This document shows, in pieces, positions 50,623 through 60,260 of a stretch of DNA of 64,000 nucleotides (position 1 is the first letter of the stretch; every line of letters starts with the position of its first letter). The notes below the pieces were generated by a model that worked only from the letters and a program-made list of their open reading frames with translations, made no database searches and was not told the origin of the DNA. Made by a program: the position numbers and the translations under genes. Source of the stretch: KACC-23026 sp963829575 (GTDB lineage: Bacteria; Bacillota; Bacilli; Bacillales; Sporolactobacillaceae); assembly GCA_963829575.1 (NCBI GenBank), contig CAWHJF010000016.1, positions 186,001-250,000 of the forward strand. Direction: 5' to 3'.

Positions 50623-50739
50623 CCAATCCCTCCTTAGCAAGGTGCGATTAAACGTTCTCATTTACAATCTATTAGTCAATTACTAGAAATAGTCCAAGTT
50701 CTGTATTTTTAAGCGCTTACAATTCAGATTAAAAATCTT

Positions 50740-51324
50740 TTAAACGCTCAGACCATTTAAAAGTAAGTTGGCTACCGGTTCTGCAAGAGCAACTAGATCA
50801 AATTTATGATCGTTCATCACCCAGTTTGTAACGGTCTCGTCCAGTGTTCCAAATACCATTTGACGAGCCAATCGAACATCAAGATCGGATCGAAAAACGC
50901 CTTCAAGTTTCCCACTCTCAATGACGTCATCAATGACTTTTGTATAATTCTTAAACGTTTCATTGATCTTCATGCGAATCCCTTTATCGGATTGACGAAG
51001 TTCGAGTTGCGTCACAATCGCCATGTTTCGGTCCGCAGAAAGTTGAGAAAAATGAGTGTATACAAGGGTTGAAATCTTTTCTTTTGCTGAAGGCTGTTCA
51101 CCAATCTCATTTTGAATCTTTTGGATGAATTCTCCCATTTTTTCACTAAAAAGAGAGACAAGGATATCTTCTTTATTTTTAAAATAGATGTAGATCGTCC
51201 CATCTGCCACGCCTGCACGTTTGGCGATTTTGGACACTTGTGCTTGATGAAACCCTTTTTCTGCAATGACTGCCACGGCTGCCTCAATAATCTTCATATA
51301 TTTTGGTCGATTTTTCACTGCCAT
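50740..51324 (-). CDS. fadR: TetR-family fatty-acid regulator FadR (YsiA)
   Basis: FadR represses beta-oxidation genes and lets go when it binds long-chain acyl-CoA. The 194-residue protein has a TetR helix-turn-helix: IIEAAVAVIAEKGFHQAQVS then KIAKRAGVADGTIYIYFKNK (residues 13-52). The helical ligand domain follows. ATG at 51324 has GGAG 8 bp upstream. A FadR box lies 27 bp upstream of it, suggesting autoregulation. It sits between lcfA and the enoyl-CoA hydratase gene. Confidence 0.94.
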   Translation of the reverse strand: MAVKNRPKYMKIIEAAVAVIAEKGFHQAQVSKIAKRAGVADGTIYIYFKNKEDILVSLFSEKMGEFIQKIQNEIGEQPSAKEKISTLVYTHFSQLSADRNMAIVTQLELRQSDKGIRMKINETFKNYTKVIDDVIESGKLEGVFRSDLDVRLARQMVFGTLDETVTNWVMNDHKFDLVALAEPVANLLLNGLSV

Positions 51325-51350
51325 GACACGTGCTCCTTTGTTTTCCAAAA

Positions 51351-51368
51351 TGAATGACGATTCATTCA
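51351..51368. promoter_or_regulatory. FadR operator
   Basis: TGAATGACGATTCATTCA matches the B. subtilis FadR box TGAATGA-N4-TCATTCA. It lies between lcfA and fadR. Confidence 0.88.
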
Positions 51369-51457
51369 CTTTTTCATTATATCGCATTGAGACGGTTTGT
51401 CAACACATCCCCTCTGCGCTTTTCTAAAATTCAAAACAGTTGGTGTTTGGGTGAAAC

Positions 51458-51478
51458 AAGAGGGATTGACTCCCTCTT
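51458..51478 (-). terminator. Hairpin after lcfA
   Basis: AAGAGGGA and TCCCTCTT around a 5-nt loop, close to the lcfA stop; only a short T stretch follows on the minus strand. Partial termination is possible, with read-through into fadR. Confidence 0.6.
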
Positions 51479-51485
51479 GCCTCTT

Positions 51486-53183
51486 TTAGGATGTTTTCTT
51501 TTTCTCGTCGTGTTGGCGTTCTTCTTCAAGCAACTGGCGTTTTAATATTTTGCCGATCGCTGTTTTTGGTAATTCCGTTCGAAATTCATAACGTCTCGGA
51601 ACCTTATAAGCTGCCAATCTTGCGCGACAATGCTGATCAAGCGTCTCTTCAGTCAGTGTCTTTCCTTCTTTTAAGACAATATAGGCCTTAACGGTCTCTC
51701 CCCTATAATCATCTGGAATACCGACGACCGCTGCTTCTAAGACGTCCTCATGTTCAAATAACACGTCTTCGACTTCTCGTGGGTAAATGTTATAGCCACT
51801 CGCAATGATCATATTTTTTTTGCGATCGACGATGTAAAAGTAACCGCGTTCATCTCGATACGCAATATCGCCCGTATTAAGCCAACCCTCTTTTAGACAG
51901 GCCTCTGTTTCTTCTGGCCGATTCCAATACCCTTTCATCACTTGAGGGCCTTTTACAGCAAGTTCACCGACCTCATTAACAGGACATTCTTCGCCCGTTT
52001 CTGGTGAGACAATGCGAGCCTCGGTATCCGGGTACGGGAGTCCAATACTTCCCTTAATCCGTTCTCCCCAAATTAGGTTACAATGCGTAACAGGTGAGGC
52101 CTCTGAAAGTCCATACCCTTCCACTAGTTTCCCACCAGTAATGGCTTCAAAGCGTTCTTGCACTTCTGGAGGAAGTGGCGCTGACCCACTAATACAAATT
52201 TTAATCGATGAAAGATCAAATTCAGGCGTTTTAGGATGATTGATCAACCCAATATACATCGTGGGTGCCCCTGGAAAGAGCGTCACTTTTTGTTTTTGAA
52301 TGGTTTCCAAAACCTCTTCTACTTTAAAACGAGGCAGAATGACCATTTTGGACTTTGAAATGATCGATAGATTCATAGCGATCGTCATGCCATACACATG
52401 GAAAAAAGGTAAGACCGCAAGTGTGACATCCTCATGTTGGTCTTTATTCTTCATCCAAAAAAGAGATTGCATCGTATTGGCAATCAAGTTCCGATGCGTC
52501 AACATAACCCCTTTTGCGAGTCCTGTCGTCCCACCTGTATACTGCAAAAGCGCCAAATCTTCTTCTGGGGAAACTGGGACAGGTTCAAAATTCCGATTTC
52601 CCTTATGAATCAAATCCTTAAATAAGTAAAAGCCGGATACCGAAACCCATTCCGCTTTCTTCGGTGGTTTTGGTTTTTGCGTAAACGGAAAAAGAACATT
52701 TTTCGGAAACGGTAAATAGTCTTGCACCCCTGTTACGATAACCGTTTCTAACGGTGTGTTGGGCATTACCCTTTTCACTCTAGCTACTAAAGCATCTAAA
52801 CAGACCATTATTTTAGTTTCCGAATCGTTTAGTTGATGGTCGAGTTCTCGATCCACATAGAGTGGGTTGGTTTGCACGACGACACCGCCAGCGGCTAGTG
52901 TTCCATAATAAGCGATCACAGCTTGCGGACAATTCGGCAGCATGATCGCAACTCTCTCGCCTTTTTTTAGGCCCAATTGAATCAGTTGGTCGGCAAAAGC
53001 GGCCACCTCTTCTTGTAACTGTTTAAAGGTGAGTTCTTTTCCTAAAAAATGAATCGCACTTTTTGTCGGTTGTTTTTCTCCAGCTTCTCTTAAAAAATCA
53101 TAGAGTGGACGGTTGTCATATTCATTGACAGGTGAGATTTCATCGGGATATTCCTCGATCCACGACTTCGCTTCGAGTCCCAT
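51486..53183 (-). CDS. lcfA: Long-chain fatty-acid-CoA ligase
   Basis: Activates long-chain fatty acids to acyl-CoA via an acyl-AMP. The 565-residue ANL-superfamily enzyme has the ATP motif LLQYTGGTTGLAKGVMLTH near residue 212, YGLSEASPVTHCN near 355, the hinge region YFYIVDRKKNMIIASGYNIY near 445 with the conserved Asp and Arg, and the catalytic Lys in PKTAIGKILKRQL near the end. It is first in the fatty-acid set lcfA-fadR-fadB-etfB-etfA. I found no FadR box directly upstream of it. Confidence 0.95.
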   Translation of the reverse strand: MGLEAKSWIEEYPDEISPVNEYDNRPLYDFLREAGEKQPTKSAIHFLGKELTFKQLQEEVAAFADQLIQLGLKKGERVAIMLPNCPQAVIAYYGTLAAGGVVVQTNPLYVDRELDHQLNDSETKIMVCLDALVARVKRVMPNTPLETVIVTGVQDYLPFPKNVLFPFTQKPKPPKKAEWVSVSGFYLFKDLIHKGNRNFEPVPVSPEEDLALLQYTGGTTGLAKGVMLTHRNLIANTMQSLFWMKNKDQHEDVTLAVLPFFHVYGMTIAMNLSIISKSKMVILPRFKVEEVLETIQKQKVTLFPGAPTMYIGLINHPKTPEFDLSSIKICISGSAPLPPEVQERFEAITGGKLVEGYGLSEASPVTHCNLIWGERIKGSIGLPYPDTEARIVSPETGEECPVNEVGELAVKGPQVMKGYWNRPEETEACLKEGWLNTGDIAYRDERGYFYIVDRKKNMIIASGYNIYPREVEDVLFEHEDVLEAAVVGIPDDYRGETVKAYIVLKEGKTLTEETLDQHCRARLAAYKVPRRYEFRTELPKTAIGKILKRQLLEEERQHDEKKKTS

Positions 53184-53407
53184 TTTGATTCCTCCCTTTT
53201 ATTTACCGCACCCTTTATCAAACACATTCCAATTCCTATTATAATGTAAACCCTTTCAATTGAATAGCTTTTCTAAATTATTTATTGATTCTCTTAACTA
53301 TTACCCTGATTTATGTTTTAAAACAAAACCTTTTTTCTAAAAATTAATTTGGGTTAGACAATAGTCTATGCGAAAATACGTGGGGTTCGGAACACATTCA
53401 CCTTAAT
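53184..53407. other. Intergenic region upstream of lcfA
   Basis: AT-rich and gene-free. ATTATAATG near 53237 could be a -10 element of the lcfA promoter on the minus strand (CATTATAAT). No convincing -35 accompanies it. Confidence 0.35.
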
Positions 53408-53452
53408 CAAAAAAGCTGTCAGATAACAGACGCTCTGCTTTCTGGACAGCTT
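53408..53452 (-). terminator. Terminator of the 26-residue membrane peptide gene
   Basis: AAGCTGTC (53413-53420) pairs with GACAGCTT (53445-53452), with an inner stem. It is followed on the minus strand by T6 and lies 5 bp after the stop of the small gene. Confidence 0.85.
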
Positions 53453-53457
53453 AATTA

Positions 53458-53538
53458 TTAATGAAATACCATATAAACGACGCCGGCAACTGCAAACACA
53501 GCACAACATCCAATAAGAATTTTCGCGAGCGTTTCCAA
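53458..53538 (-). CDS. Small single-pass membrane peptide (26 residues)
   Basis: A very short gene too small for usual callers. From a TTG at 53536-53538 it encodes 26 residues: a polar start (METLAK) and a hydrophobic helix (ILIGCCAVFAVAGVVYMVFH). AGAGGTG lies 10 bp upstream, and a strong terminator begins 5 bp after the stop. The codons for the hydrophobic stretch are well formed, while the overlapping frame gives an implausible Cys- and Arg-rich product. The function is unknown. It resembles the many tiny membrane proteins of sporulating Bacillales only in general character. Confidence 0.5.
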   Translation of the reverse strand: METLAKILIGCCAVFAVAGVVYMVFH

Positions 53539-53660
53539 TGATTGTGTGCACCTCTTTCCATTAAACAACACTTAAAACGATTAATCGATGTTTTTAACGA
53601 TGAGATTAGGAGTGGAAAAGTCAATTCCCCACTTTTTGCTCGCGCCCAATTCTGAAATAT

Positions 53661-54077
53661 TTAGTGAAGGCTCGCGCCAATGACAAAAGATAAGCCGATT
53701 GAAATCATCATGGAAATAAATCCAACTGCCCGATTATCCTGTTCGATTTCATGATCAATATGAAAGGAAGGCGTTAAAAATTCATAAATAAAATAGCCGA
53801 TCATAAGTAATGCAAAGCCGAACGCACCTTGCATAATGATCATAAGAAGTGATTGTCCGCTTTGAATAGAATAACGAAAAATATTGGCAATACCAAATAT
53901 TTTACCGCCGGTCGCCATGGCGACCGCCACATTTCCTTTCTTGATCTCAACCCAATTACGATATTTCGTTAAGATTTCAAATAAGGCCAAGAAGACGACT
54001 AGACAGAGAATGGTTACACTGTATGCCGCTAGCGTTTCAAAATATCGATTGGTCCATAACAGATCCACCGCAATCAC
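53661..54077 (-). CDS. yshE: DUF350 membrane protein (YshE-like)
   Basis: A 138-residue membrane protein with four hydrophobic segments, of the DUF350 family. Visible features are LCLVVFLALFEILTKYRNW near residue 24, the family motif GNVAVAMATGGKIFGIANIF near 48, and a conserved acidic pair before the last helix (DHEIEQDNRAVGFISMMIS). B. subtilis has yshE in this position between lcfA and mutS2. The function is unknown. Confidence 0.9.
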   Translation of the reverse strand: MIAVDLLWTNRYFETLAAYSVTILCLVVFLALFEILTKYRNWVEIKKGNVAVAMATGGKIFGIANIFRYSIQSGQSLLMIIMQGAFGFALLMIGYFIYEFLTPSFHIDHEIEQDNRAVGFISMMISIGLSFVIGASLH

Positions 54078-54121
54078 ACGCCCTTCAGACTAGTAATGAA
54101 CTGGACTTAATTTTATGTAAG

Positions 54122-54154
54122 GAACCCGTGCGAAACACTTCATGCATCGGGTTC
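54122..54154. terminator. Hairpin between mutS2 and yshE
   Basis: GAACCCG (54122-54128) pairs with CGGGTTC (54148-54154). T-rich sequence follows only weakly on the minus strand, so termination may be partial. Confidence 0.4.
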
Positions 54155-54173
54155 TTTATTGAAGACGCTTTTG

Positions 54174-56538
54174 TTACTTTAATTCCACAACCGTGACGCC
54201 CGTTCCTCCTTCACCTCTCCCCCCAATTCTTGAGGATTTCACACGAGGATGTTTGGAAAGGCGAGTCTGAACGCCTTTTCGAAGGGCACCTGTTCCATTT
54301 CCGTGAATAATGGAAACCGCGGCATAGCCTGCGAGTAACGCCGAATCCAAATAGCGATCCAACCGCGCCATGGCTTCTTCAAACCGCTCGCCACGAAGAT
54401 CAAGTTCCGTCTTCACGGTTCCAGTCTGGGTTCTAACATTGACAACCGGTGTGGTTTTCTGTTCTTCTTTGATGGGTTTAAGTGCATCAGCCGTCACGTT
54501 CATTTTCATCACGCCGACTTGCACAAGATACTCAGTTTCATTTAACTTTTCAACAATATGGCCTTTTTGACCAAATGTGGTGACTTTCACCTCTTGTCCG
54601 GGTTCAAATGTGAAGTTCTTTTGACTCGAACGCTTAGACGATTTAGGTGGGGTGGGGTCATTATGAAGCGCATCAAGCGCCTGGTCCAATCGTGATTTTG
54701 CATCAATAATTTCATGCTCTTTAACAGAAGCCGCACTCATCTTTTGCAGATCGCGCAATTCCTGGATGATGGCCTCAGCTTCTTTGCGCGCCTCAGAAAG
54801 CAAGGTTCTCGCCTCTAATTTTGCTTTGGACATGAACGCGTCTTTTTCACGTGCCCACTTTTCCGATTCCTTTTCCATTTCTTCCTGTTTCTTAAGCCAT
54901 TCTGCTTTCAGCTTAACGGCTTCTTCATTCGCACGCTCAGCCTCGTTACGATTTTCTTCGAGCGATCGGATCATATCGTCAACCTTTGCCGTTTCGCTTG
55001 AGATTAAGCGTCTTGCCTCGTCAATAATTTGATCACTAAGACCTAATCGTTTGGAAATCTCAAACGCATTGCTTCGACCAGGGATGCCCATAAGCAAACG
55101 ATACGTCGGACTTAGTGTGGCGACGTCAAACTCGACGCTCGCATTGATAACCCCTTCACGCTCATACGCATACGCTTTTAATTCGCTATAGTGAGTTGTT
55201 GCAATTAAGCTCGCGCCCTTTTTGACGAACCTCATCTAAAATTGCGATCGAGAGCGCCGCACCTTCTTGAGGATCGGTGCCGGCCCCAAGTTCATCAAAG
55301 AGAACCAGGCTTCTGTGGTTGACTTGTTCGATTATCGACACAATATTGGTCATATGTGAAGAAAACGTACTTAAGCTTTGTTCAATCGACTGCTCATCGC
55401 CAATATCCGCAAAGATATGTTCGAACACATTAACCGAAGAGCCTTCATTAGCTGGGATGTGCAGACCTGATTGGGCCATAAGTGTGAGCAAGCCCACTGT
55501 TTTTAGCGTAACCGTTTTCCCTCCCGTGTTTGGCCCGGTGATCACAAGCGCATGCGTTCCGTTTTCAAGCGCCACATCAATCGGTACCACCATGTTCGGA
55601 TCAATTAAAGGATGCCGTGCTTTTTTGAGATGAAACGCGCCTTGATCCCCTAATTTCGGTTTCGTCGCCTTCATGGCCTCGGCTAGTTTTGCTTTTGCAA
55701 AAATAAAATCAAACTGGGCCAGGACGTCAACATCCTGTCTCATTCCAGTAGCCACCTCTGAAACATTTCCAGAGAGGCGAGTCAAGATTTTATCAATTTC
55801 ATGTTGTTCGTTATGTCTCGCTTCATTCAATCGATTGTTCAGGTCCACAATGGACTGTGGTTCGATGAAAAAGGTAGCCCCCGACGCCGATTGATCGTGA
55901 ACAATCCCGCCAAAGCTTTGGCGATACTCTTGTTTAACCGGAACAACGTGACGGTTGTTTCGAATCGTAACAAGTGCTTCCGAAAGCATTTTTTGGGTTT
56001 GAGGCGAGCGGACAATGGACTCTAACTTGTCTTTAATTCGACCGTCCAGAGCGCGGATTTGCGAACGCACCGACCTGAGCGCCTCGCTCGCGGAATCCAT
56101 GACATAGCCCTGTTCATCAATGCATAAGCGAATCTCACGTTCAACCACTCCTGGCGGTTCTAATTGCTCAGCAAGTTGTGCAAGTAAGGGAAGGGTATTT
56201 CCATCAGATACCAATTCTTCAATAAATTGCTTAATAAGCCGAGAGCCTCTAATCACATCGGCAATCGCCACTAATTCTTTGGCATTCAAGCCTCCGCCGA
56301 TTTCAGCTCGTTTTAAAGAAGGGCGTACGTCCGTGATCCCTCCAAATGGGAGATGCCCTTTTAAACGCTGAACGTTCAAGGCTTCATCCGTCTCTTGGAT
56401 CAAGTGCGTCACATCACTTAAATCTGCAACCGGTACAAGTGCCTCTGCCATTTCTCTTCCTAAGGATGAGGCCGCTTGACCAGCAAGTTGTGTACGTATT
56501 TTATTAAATTCTAAAAGGTTTAATACTCGGGATATCAT
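54174..56538 (-). pseudogene. mutS2: Endonuclease MutS2, interrupted by one frameshift
   Basis: MutS2 is a MutS-like ATPase with a C-terminal Smr nuclease, linked to ribosome rescue and recombination control in B. subtilis. The first 440 residues read normally to AILDEVRQKG, including Walker A VITGPNTGGKTVTLKTVG and Walker B LVLFDELGAGTDPQEGAAL. At about 55208 an extra base in an AAAAAGGG run (minus strand) breaks the frame; the other frame resumes at once with GASLIATTHYSELKAYAY and continues through the coiled coil to the Smr domain (DLRGERFEEAM, IIHGNGTGALRKGV). Removing one base gives 787 residues, the normal length. A sequencing error is plausible. Confidence 0.93.
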
Positions 56539-56701
56539 CTGTTATCCCCCCTAAACTAAGATTCCGTTTTTAAAAATATCGTGTGAACAATGGGTTATGT
56601 GAGCCACGTGACTGTGGTGCTTTTGAGCGCACACACCCCTCATGTTTTATCGTGTTTGGTGTGCGCGAGCCCTACCTTGCACGGCCCCTAATCTAATCCA
56701 C

Positions 56702-58432
56702 TCATACAAACTGAGAGGTCTTATTTTCAAGCCACGTTTGGAATTGTTCCAAGGAATACGTGTTAATAATATCACTTGAAGTCAGCCATGCCTTTCGAGC
56801 AGCTTGAACACCGACCGACATATCGTCGAGTCCATCAATGGAATGGGCGTCTGTGTTGATACAAAACCGAACCCCATATTCCTTAGCTTGAGCGAGCCAA
56901 TCTGCCGACAAATCTAAACGATTGGGATTGGCATTCAATTCAAGAGCCGTCCCTGTTTCAGCGGCCATTTTAAAAAGCTCATCTGGATTCACCTTATAAC
57001 CAGGACGCCTACCAATAACACGTCCTGTCGGATGGGCAATGAGGCGTACTTTCGGGTGTTCCATCGCCGTTTTTAACCGTTTCATAATGGTGCGTTCATC
57101 TTGAGAAAAAGCGGAGTGAATCGCTCCTATGACAAAATCGAGCGTGTCCAATACCTCATCTTCATAATCCAAGCTACCATCAGGCAAGAGATCCATTTCA
57201 ACACCAGCAAACACTTGTATTGTACCTTTATATTGATCATTAAGGGCATTGATTTGCTTACGCTGCTCATAAAGCCGCTCTGCCGTTAAGCCATTAGCCA
57301 CCCTCAAGGATTGCGAATGGTCGGTGATCACTATATAATCATAGCCTTTTCGAATCGCCGCTTGAACCATTTCATCAAGAGAATGCGCGCCGTCGCTCCA
57401 AGTCGTATGCATGTGTAGATCAGACTTAATCTGATTCTCTTCAAGCCACGCCAATTCCTGTTTCCCAGTAGCCCGATCGAGTTCCTCTTTCCCTTCTCGA
57501 CATTCAGGCGAAATCCAAGCGAGTCCAAAGTGATTGAAAAACCCTTTTTCATCTTCAAAAGTGAGGAGAGAGCCGTCCTCTTGTTCGACGCCATATTCGC
57601 TAATTTTCTCACCACGCGCTTTGGCCAAACGGCGCATTAATACATTATGGTCTTTAGATCCTGTAAAATGGTGAAGGCCCGTCGCAAAAGCCGGCGGTTC
57701 CACAAACCGAAAGTCCACACCGGTCTGATACTCATCACCTAGTACGATCGACATTTTAGTATCCCCAGAACCCGTGAGTTCTTTAATTTTCAAATTCTTC
57801 TGCAACGCAACGGTGACCGCTTTGGGATCTCTAGTTGCAATGACGAAATCTAAGTCTTTCATCGTCTCTCGTAAACGCCGCAAGCTTCCAGCCCGAGAAA
57901 ATCGCTCGATCTCATCAATTGACAGGAGTTCCGACTCAATCGCATCGGCTAACCGAAGCATATAAGCGATCGGCAAACGGTCTGGTCGCGTTGCCCATTC
58001 CTCAATCGCCTTCAGTAGCTTCGCTTCCGACGTTGGACCGAATCCCTCTAACTTCTGTACCGCCCCGTTCTGCAAAGCGTCTTTAAGATCCTCTAAACGC
58101 GTCACGCCTAATTCTTGATAGAGTTTCGCAAGTTTTTTTCCTCCGAGTCCAGGAAGTTTTAACATCGGAATAAGCCCTTCCGGAATGGAAGCTTTTAGAT
58201 CTTCCAATAATTCGGAACGTCCTGTCTCGATTAATTCTATAATGACAGAGGCCGTTCCTTTTCCAATCCCCTTTAGTTTGGTCACATCCTCGAGTTGTTC
58301 CAAACTACGGTCATCTTGTTCCAAGACATTCGCGGCCCGACGGTAGGCGCTGATCTTAAAGGAATTTTCCCCTTTTAATTCAAGGTAAATGGCAATCGTT
58401 TCAAGCGCCCGAATGATGTCTTTCTTATTCAT
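56702..58432 (-). CDS. polX: DNA polymerase X with PHP exonuclease domain
   Basis: A family-X repair polymerase fused to a PHP 3'-5' exonuclease. The 576 residues hold an N-terminal HhH-rich part (EDVTKLKGIGKGTASVIIEL near residue 45, MLKLPGLGGKKLAKLY near 90), the palm with GSLRRLRETMKDLDFVIAT near 180 containing the GS motif and acidic residues, and the PHP domain from about 335 (SDLHMHTTWSDGAH, VITDHSQSL, AGVEMDLLPDG, RLIAHPTGR, NTDAHSID) with all metal ligands visible. It lies between mutS2 and yshB as in B. subtilis. Confidence 0.95.
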   Translation of the reverse strand: MNKKDIIRALETIAIYLELKGENSFKISAYRRAANVLEQDDRSLEQLEDVTKLKGIGKGTASVIIELIETGRSELLEDLKASIPEGLIPMLKLPGLGGKKLAKLYQELGVTRLEDLKDALQNGAVQKLEGFGPTSEAKLLKAIEEWATRPDRLPIAYMLRLADAIESELLSIDEIERFSRAGSLRRLRETMKDLDFVIATRDPKAVTVALQKNLKIKELTGSGDTKMSIVLGDEYQTGVDFRFVEPPAFATGLHHFTGSKDHNVLMRRLAKARGEKISEYGVEQEDGSLLTFEDEKGFFNHFGLAWISPECREGKEELDRATGKQELAWLEENQIKSDLHMHTTWSDGAHSLDEMVQAAIRKGYDYIVITDHSQSLRVANGLTAERLYEQRKQINALNDQYKGTIQVFAGVEMDLLPDGSLDYEDEVLDTLDFVIGAIHSAFSQDERTIMKRLKTAMEHPKVRLIAHPTGRVIGRRPGYKVNPDELFKMAAETGTALELNANPNRLDLSADWLAQAKEYGVRFCINTDAHSIDGLDDMSVGVQAARKAWLTSSDIINTYSLEQFQTWLENKTSQFV

Positions 58433-58502
58433 ATTCCGTCACCCCCATTGATTTCAAGAAGCGTGTTGAATCTTTTTCGTTATTCTCTAGTATAAACAAA
58501 CA

Positions 58503-58528
58503 AAAAGCCCGGTTCATCCCGAGGCTTT
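58503..58528 (-). terminator. Terminator of yshB
   Basis: AAAGCCTCGG and CCGGGCTTT arms around GATGAA (one mismatch), followed on the minus strand by TTTGTTT. It separates yshB from polX. Confidence 0.7.
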
Positions 58529-58544
58529 ATCGTCTGATTTTAAA

Positions 58545-59096
58545 TCAAGTCACATGATTGCTAGAATATTGCATCCAAAGATGTTGGATTTTTTGCGAGA
58601 AACCAGGTGTGTTTTGAATCATAAACTGAGCGACAGAGGAGTGATTGACGTATTGATCAATTTGCATATAGGGTGTCAATGCCCCGATATAAAGTAAAAT
58701 AAACACCACCAAATAGATCTCAGCAAATCCAAACAATGCCCCAAACAACCGATTAAAGGATCTGAGTATTGGAAGATCCGCTAAAAAATCGAGCATAGAA
58801 CCGACAATTTGCCACACGATTTTTACCGCTAAAAAAATCACAACAAAGGCAACAGCTTGATAAAAAGAGGTTTCTAAATTCAAACCTTTTATAGCACTAA
58901 AAAACGTATCGGCTGTTGAATTTTGAGTATAAGGAACCCAAAGCTGCAAATGTGGAGCAAGTTGACCTGAGTATTTGTAAGCAATGACATATGCCGCTAC
59001 AAACCCAGATAGATGGACCAACTGAAGGATTAACCCACGACGTGCCCCCACGACAAAGCCTGCTAACAAAATGATGAGTAGTATAAGGTTTAACAT
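58545..59096 (-). CDS. yshB: CvpA-family membrane protein (YshB)
   Basis: A 183-residue integral membrane protein of the CvpA family. It has four hydrophobic segments, a glycine-rich first helix (IILLAGFVVGARRGLILQLV) and a conserved RLFGALFGFAEIYLVVFILL near residue 115 (quoted in part). In B. subtilis it is encoded next to zapA and polX. The gene for ZapA, expected between it and rnhC, is not found here. The role in cell-envelope processes is not certain. Confidence 0.88.
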   Translation of the reverse strand: MLNLILLIILLAGFVVGARRGLILQLVHLSGFVAAYVIAYKYSGQLAPHLQLWVPYTQNSTADTFFSAIKGLNLETSFYQAVAFVVIFLAVKIVWQIVGSMLDFLADLPILRSFNRLFGALFGFAEIYLVVFILLYIGALTPYMQIDQYVNHSSVAQFMIQNTPGFSQKIQHLWMQYSSNHVT

Positions 59097-59280
59097 AATG
59101 AGTGCCTCGACTTTCTGACTTATATAATTCCCCTTAAATAAGGCTCAGTTAATCTGCTTTAAGCTAAGCATTCAATCTTTAAAAAAGAACCTCCTTTATC
59201 ATACCAAAAGGTCAACATTTGAACAATGAAGATCTGGCCATCTATTTAAGTTATAATGAACTAAAGAAGGGAGCGGTTCT

Positions 59281-60243
59281 ATGGGACAATCCGTCTTAAA
59301 AGCAGATGAAAAGACCCTTGCCAAGATGCAGGACTATTATAAAAATCAATTCGATCCCACACTCCCGCCTGGTAGTGTGTTTCGAGCCAAAACCACTCAT
59401 TGTGCCATTACAGCCTATAAATCTGGAAAAGTTTTATTTCAAGGGAAAGAGGCCGAATTAGAAGCCAGTATTTGGTCCAAGCAATCCAAGCCTCAGCCCG
59501 CTAAAAGCGGGAAGGCCTCTCCAACGAAAAAGCGAACGGTTGAGGCCCATGCCTATTTACCTCCAGATGCGATTACAAACCGATCGATCATCGGCTCAGA
59601 TGAAGTCGGAACCGGTGACTTTTTTGGCCCGATGACAGTTGCCGCCTGCTATGTCACACCGTCTTATTATCCTTATTTAAAAGAAATTGGCGTCCAAGAC
59701 TCTAAAAATTTGAATGATCGACAGATTGTGACGATTGCACAAAAGGTGATTCAAGAACTCCCTTATAGTCTCCTCATCCTCTCTAACGAAAAATACAATA
59801 ATCTGAGAGCAAAAGGGATTACACAAATTGGTATGAAGGCTCGCCTACATCAAGAAGCGCAAATGAAGGTTCACGACAAATTAACCGACGAGCCTTTAGA
59901 CGGCTATCTCGTGGATCAATTCGCTACACCGGACCTCTATTTTAAGTCACTCGGTGCATACCGAAAGACTTTTGACGATCCGATCTATTTTAAAACGAAA
60001 GGCGAATCCGTCCACTTGTCTGTGGCAGCGGCCTCAATCATTGCCCGGTACGCCTTTGTTCGAGAAATGGATCGACTTTCTGAAATGTGCGGAATGGACT
60101 TACCAAAAGGTGCGGGTTCCCATGTCGATCTCGCAGGTGCCAAACTCATCCAGAAAAAAGGCATTGATTTCTTGGGCTCTGTCGCAAAACTCCACTTTAG
60201 CAATGCCGAACGCGCGATCCAGTTGGCTAAAAAAACTAAGTAG
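59281..60243 (+). CDS. rnhC: Ribonuclease HIII
   Basis: RNase HIII cuts RNA in RNA-DNA hybrids. The 320-residue protein has an N-terminal TBP-like substrate-binding domain (residues 1-85, GSVFRAKTTHCAITAYKSGKVL) and an RNase HII-like catalytic domain with the acidic residues in IIGSDEVGTGDFFGPMTVA (near residue 103), VQDSKNLNDRQI near 138 and DQFATPDLYF near 212. ATG preceded by GAAGGGAG. It is divergent from yshB. Confidence 0.95.
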   Translation: MGQSVLKADEKTLAKMQDYYKNQFDPTLPPGSVFRAKTTHCAITAYKSGKVLFQGKEAELEASIWSKQSKPQPAKSGKASPTKKRTVEAHAYLPPDAITNRSIIGSDEVGTGDFFGPMTVAACYVTPSYYPYLKEIGVQDSKNLNDRQIVTIAQKVIQELPYSLLILSNEKYNNLRAKGITQIGMKARLHQEAQMKVHDKLTDEPLDGYLVDQFATPDLYFKSLGAYRKTFDDPIYFKTKGESVHLSVAAASIIARYAFVREMDRLSEMCGMDLPKGAGSHVDLAGAKLIQKKGIDFLGSVAKLHFSNAERAIQLAKKTK

Positions 60244-60260
60244 AAGTTGATTTGACTGTA

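Noticed and set aside
53366..53551. 61-codon frame overlapping the small membrane peptide
   Set aside because: It reads through the terminator hairpin in a different frame and gives a Cys/Arg-rich product; the 26-residue frame ending before the terminator is the better explanation.
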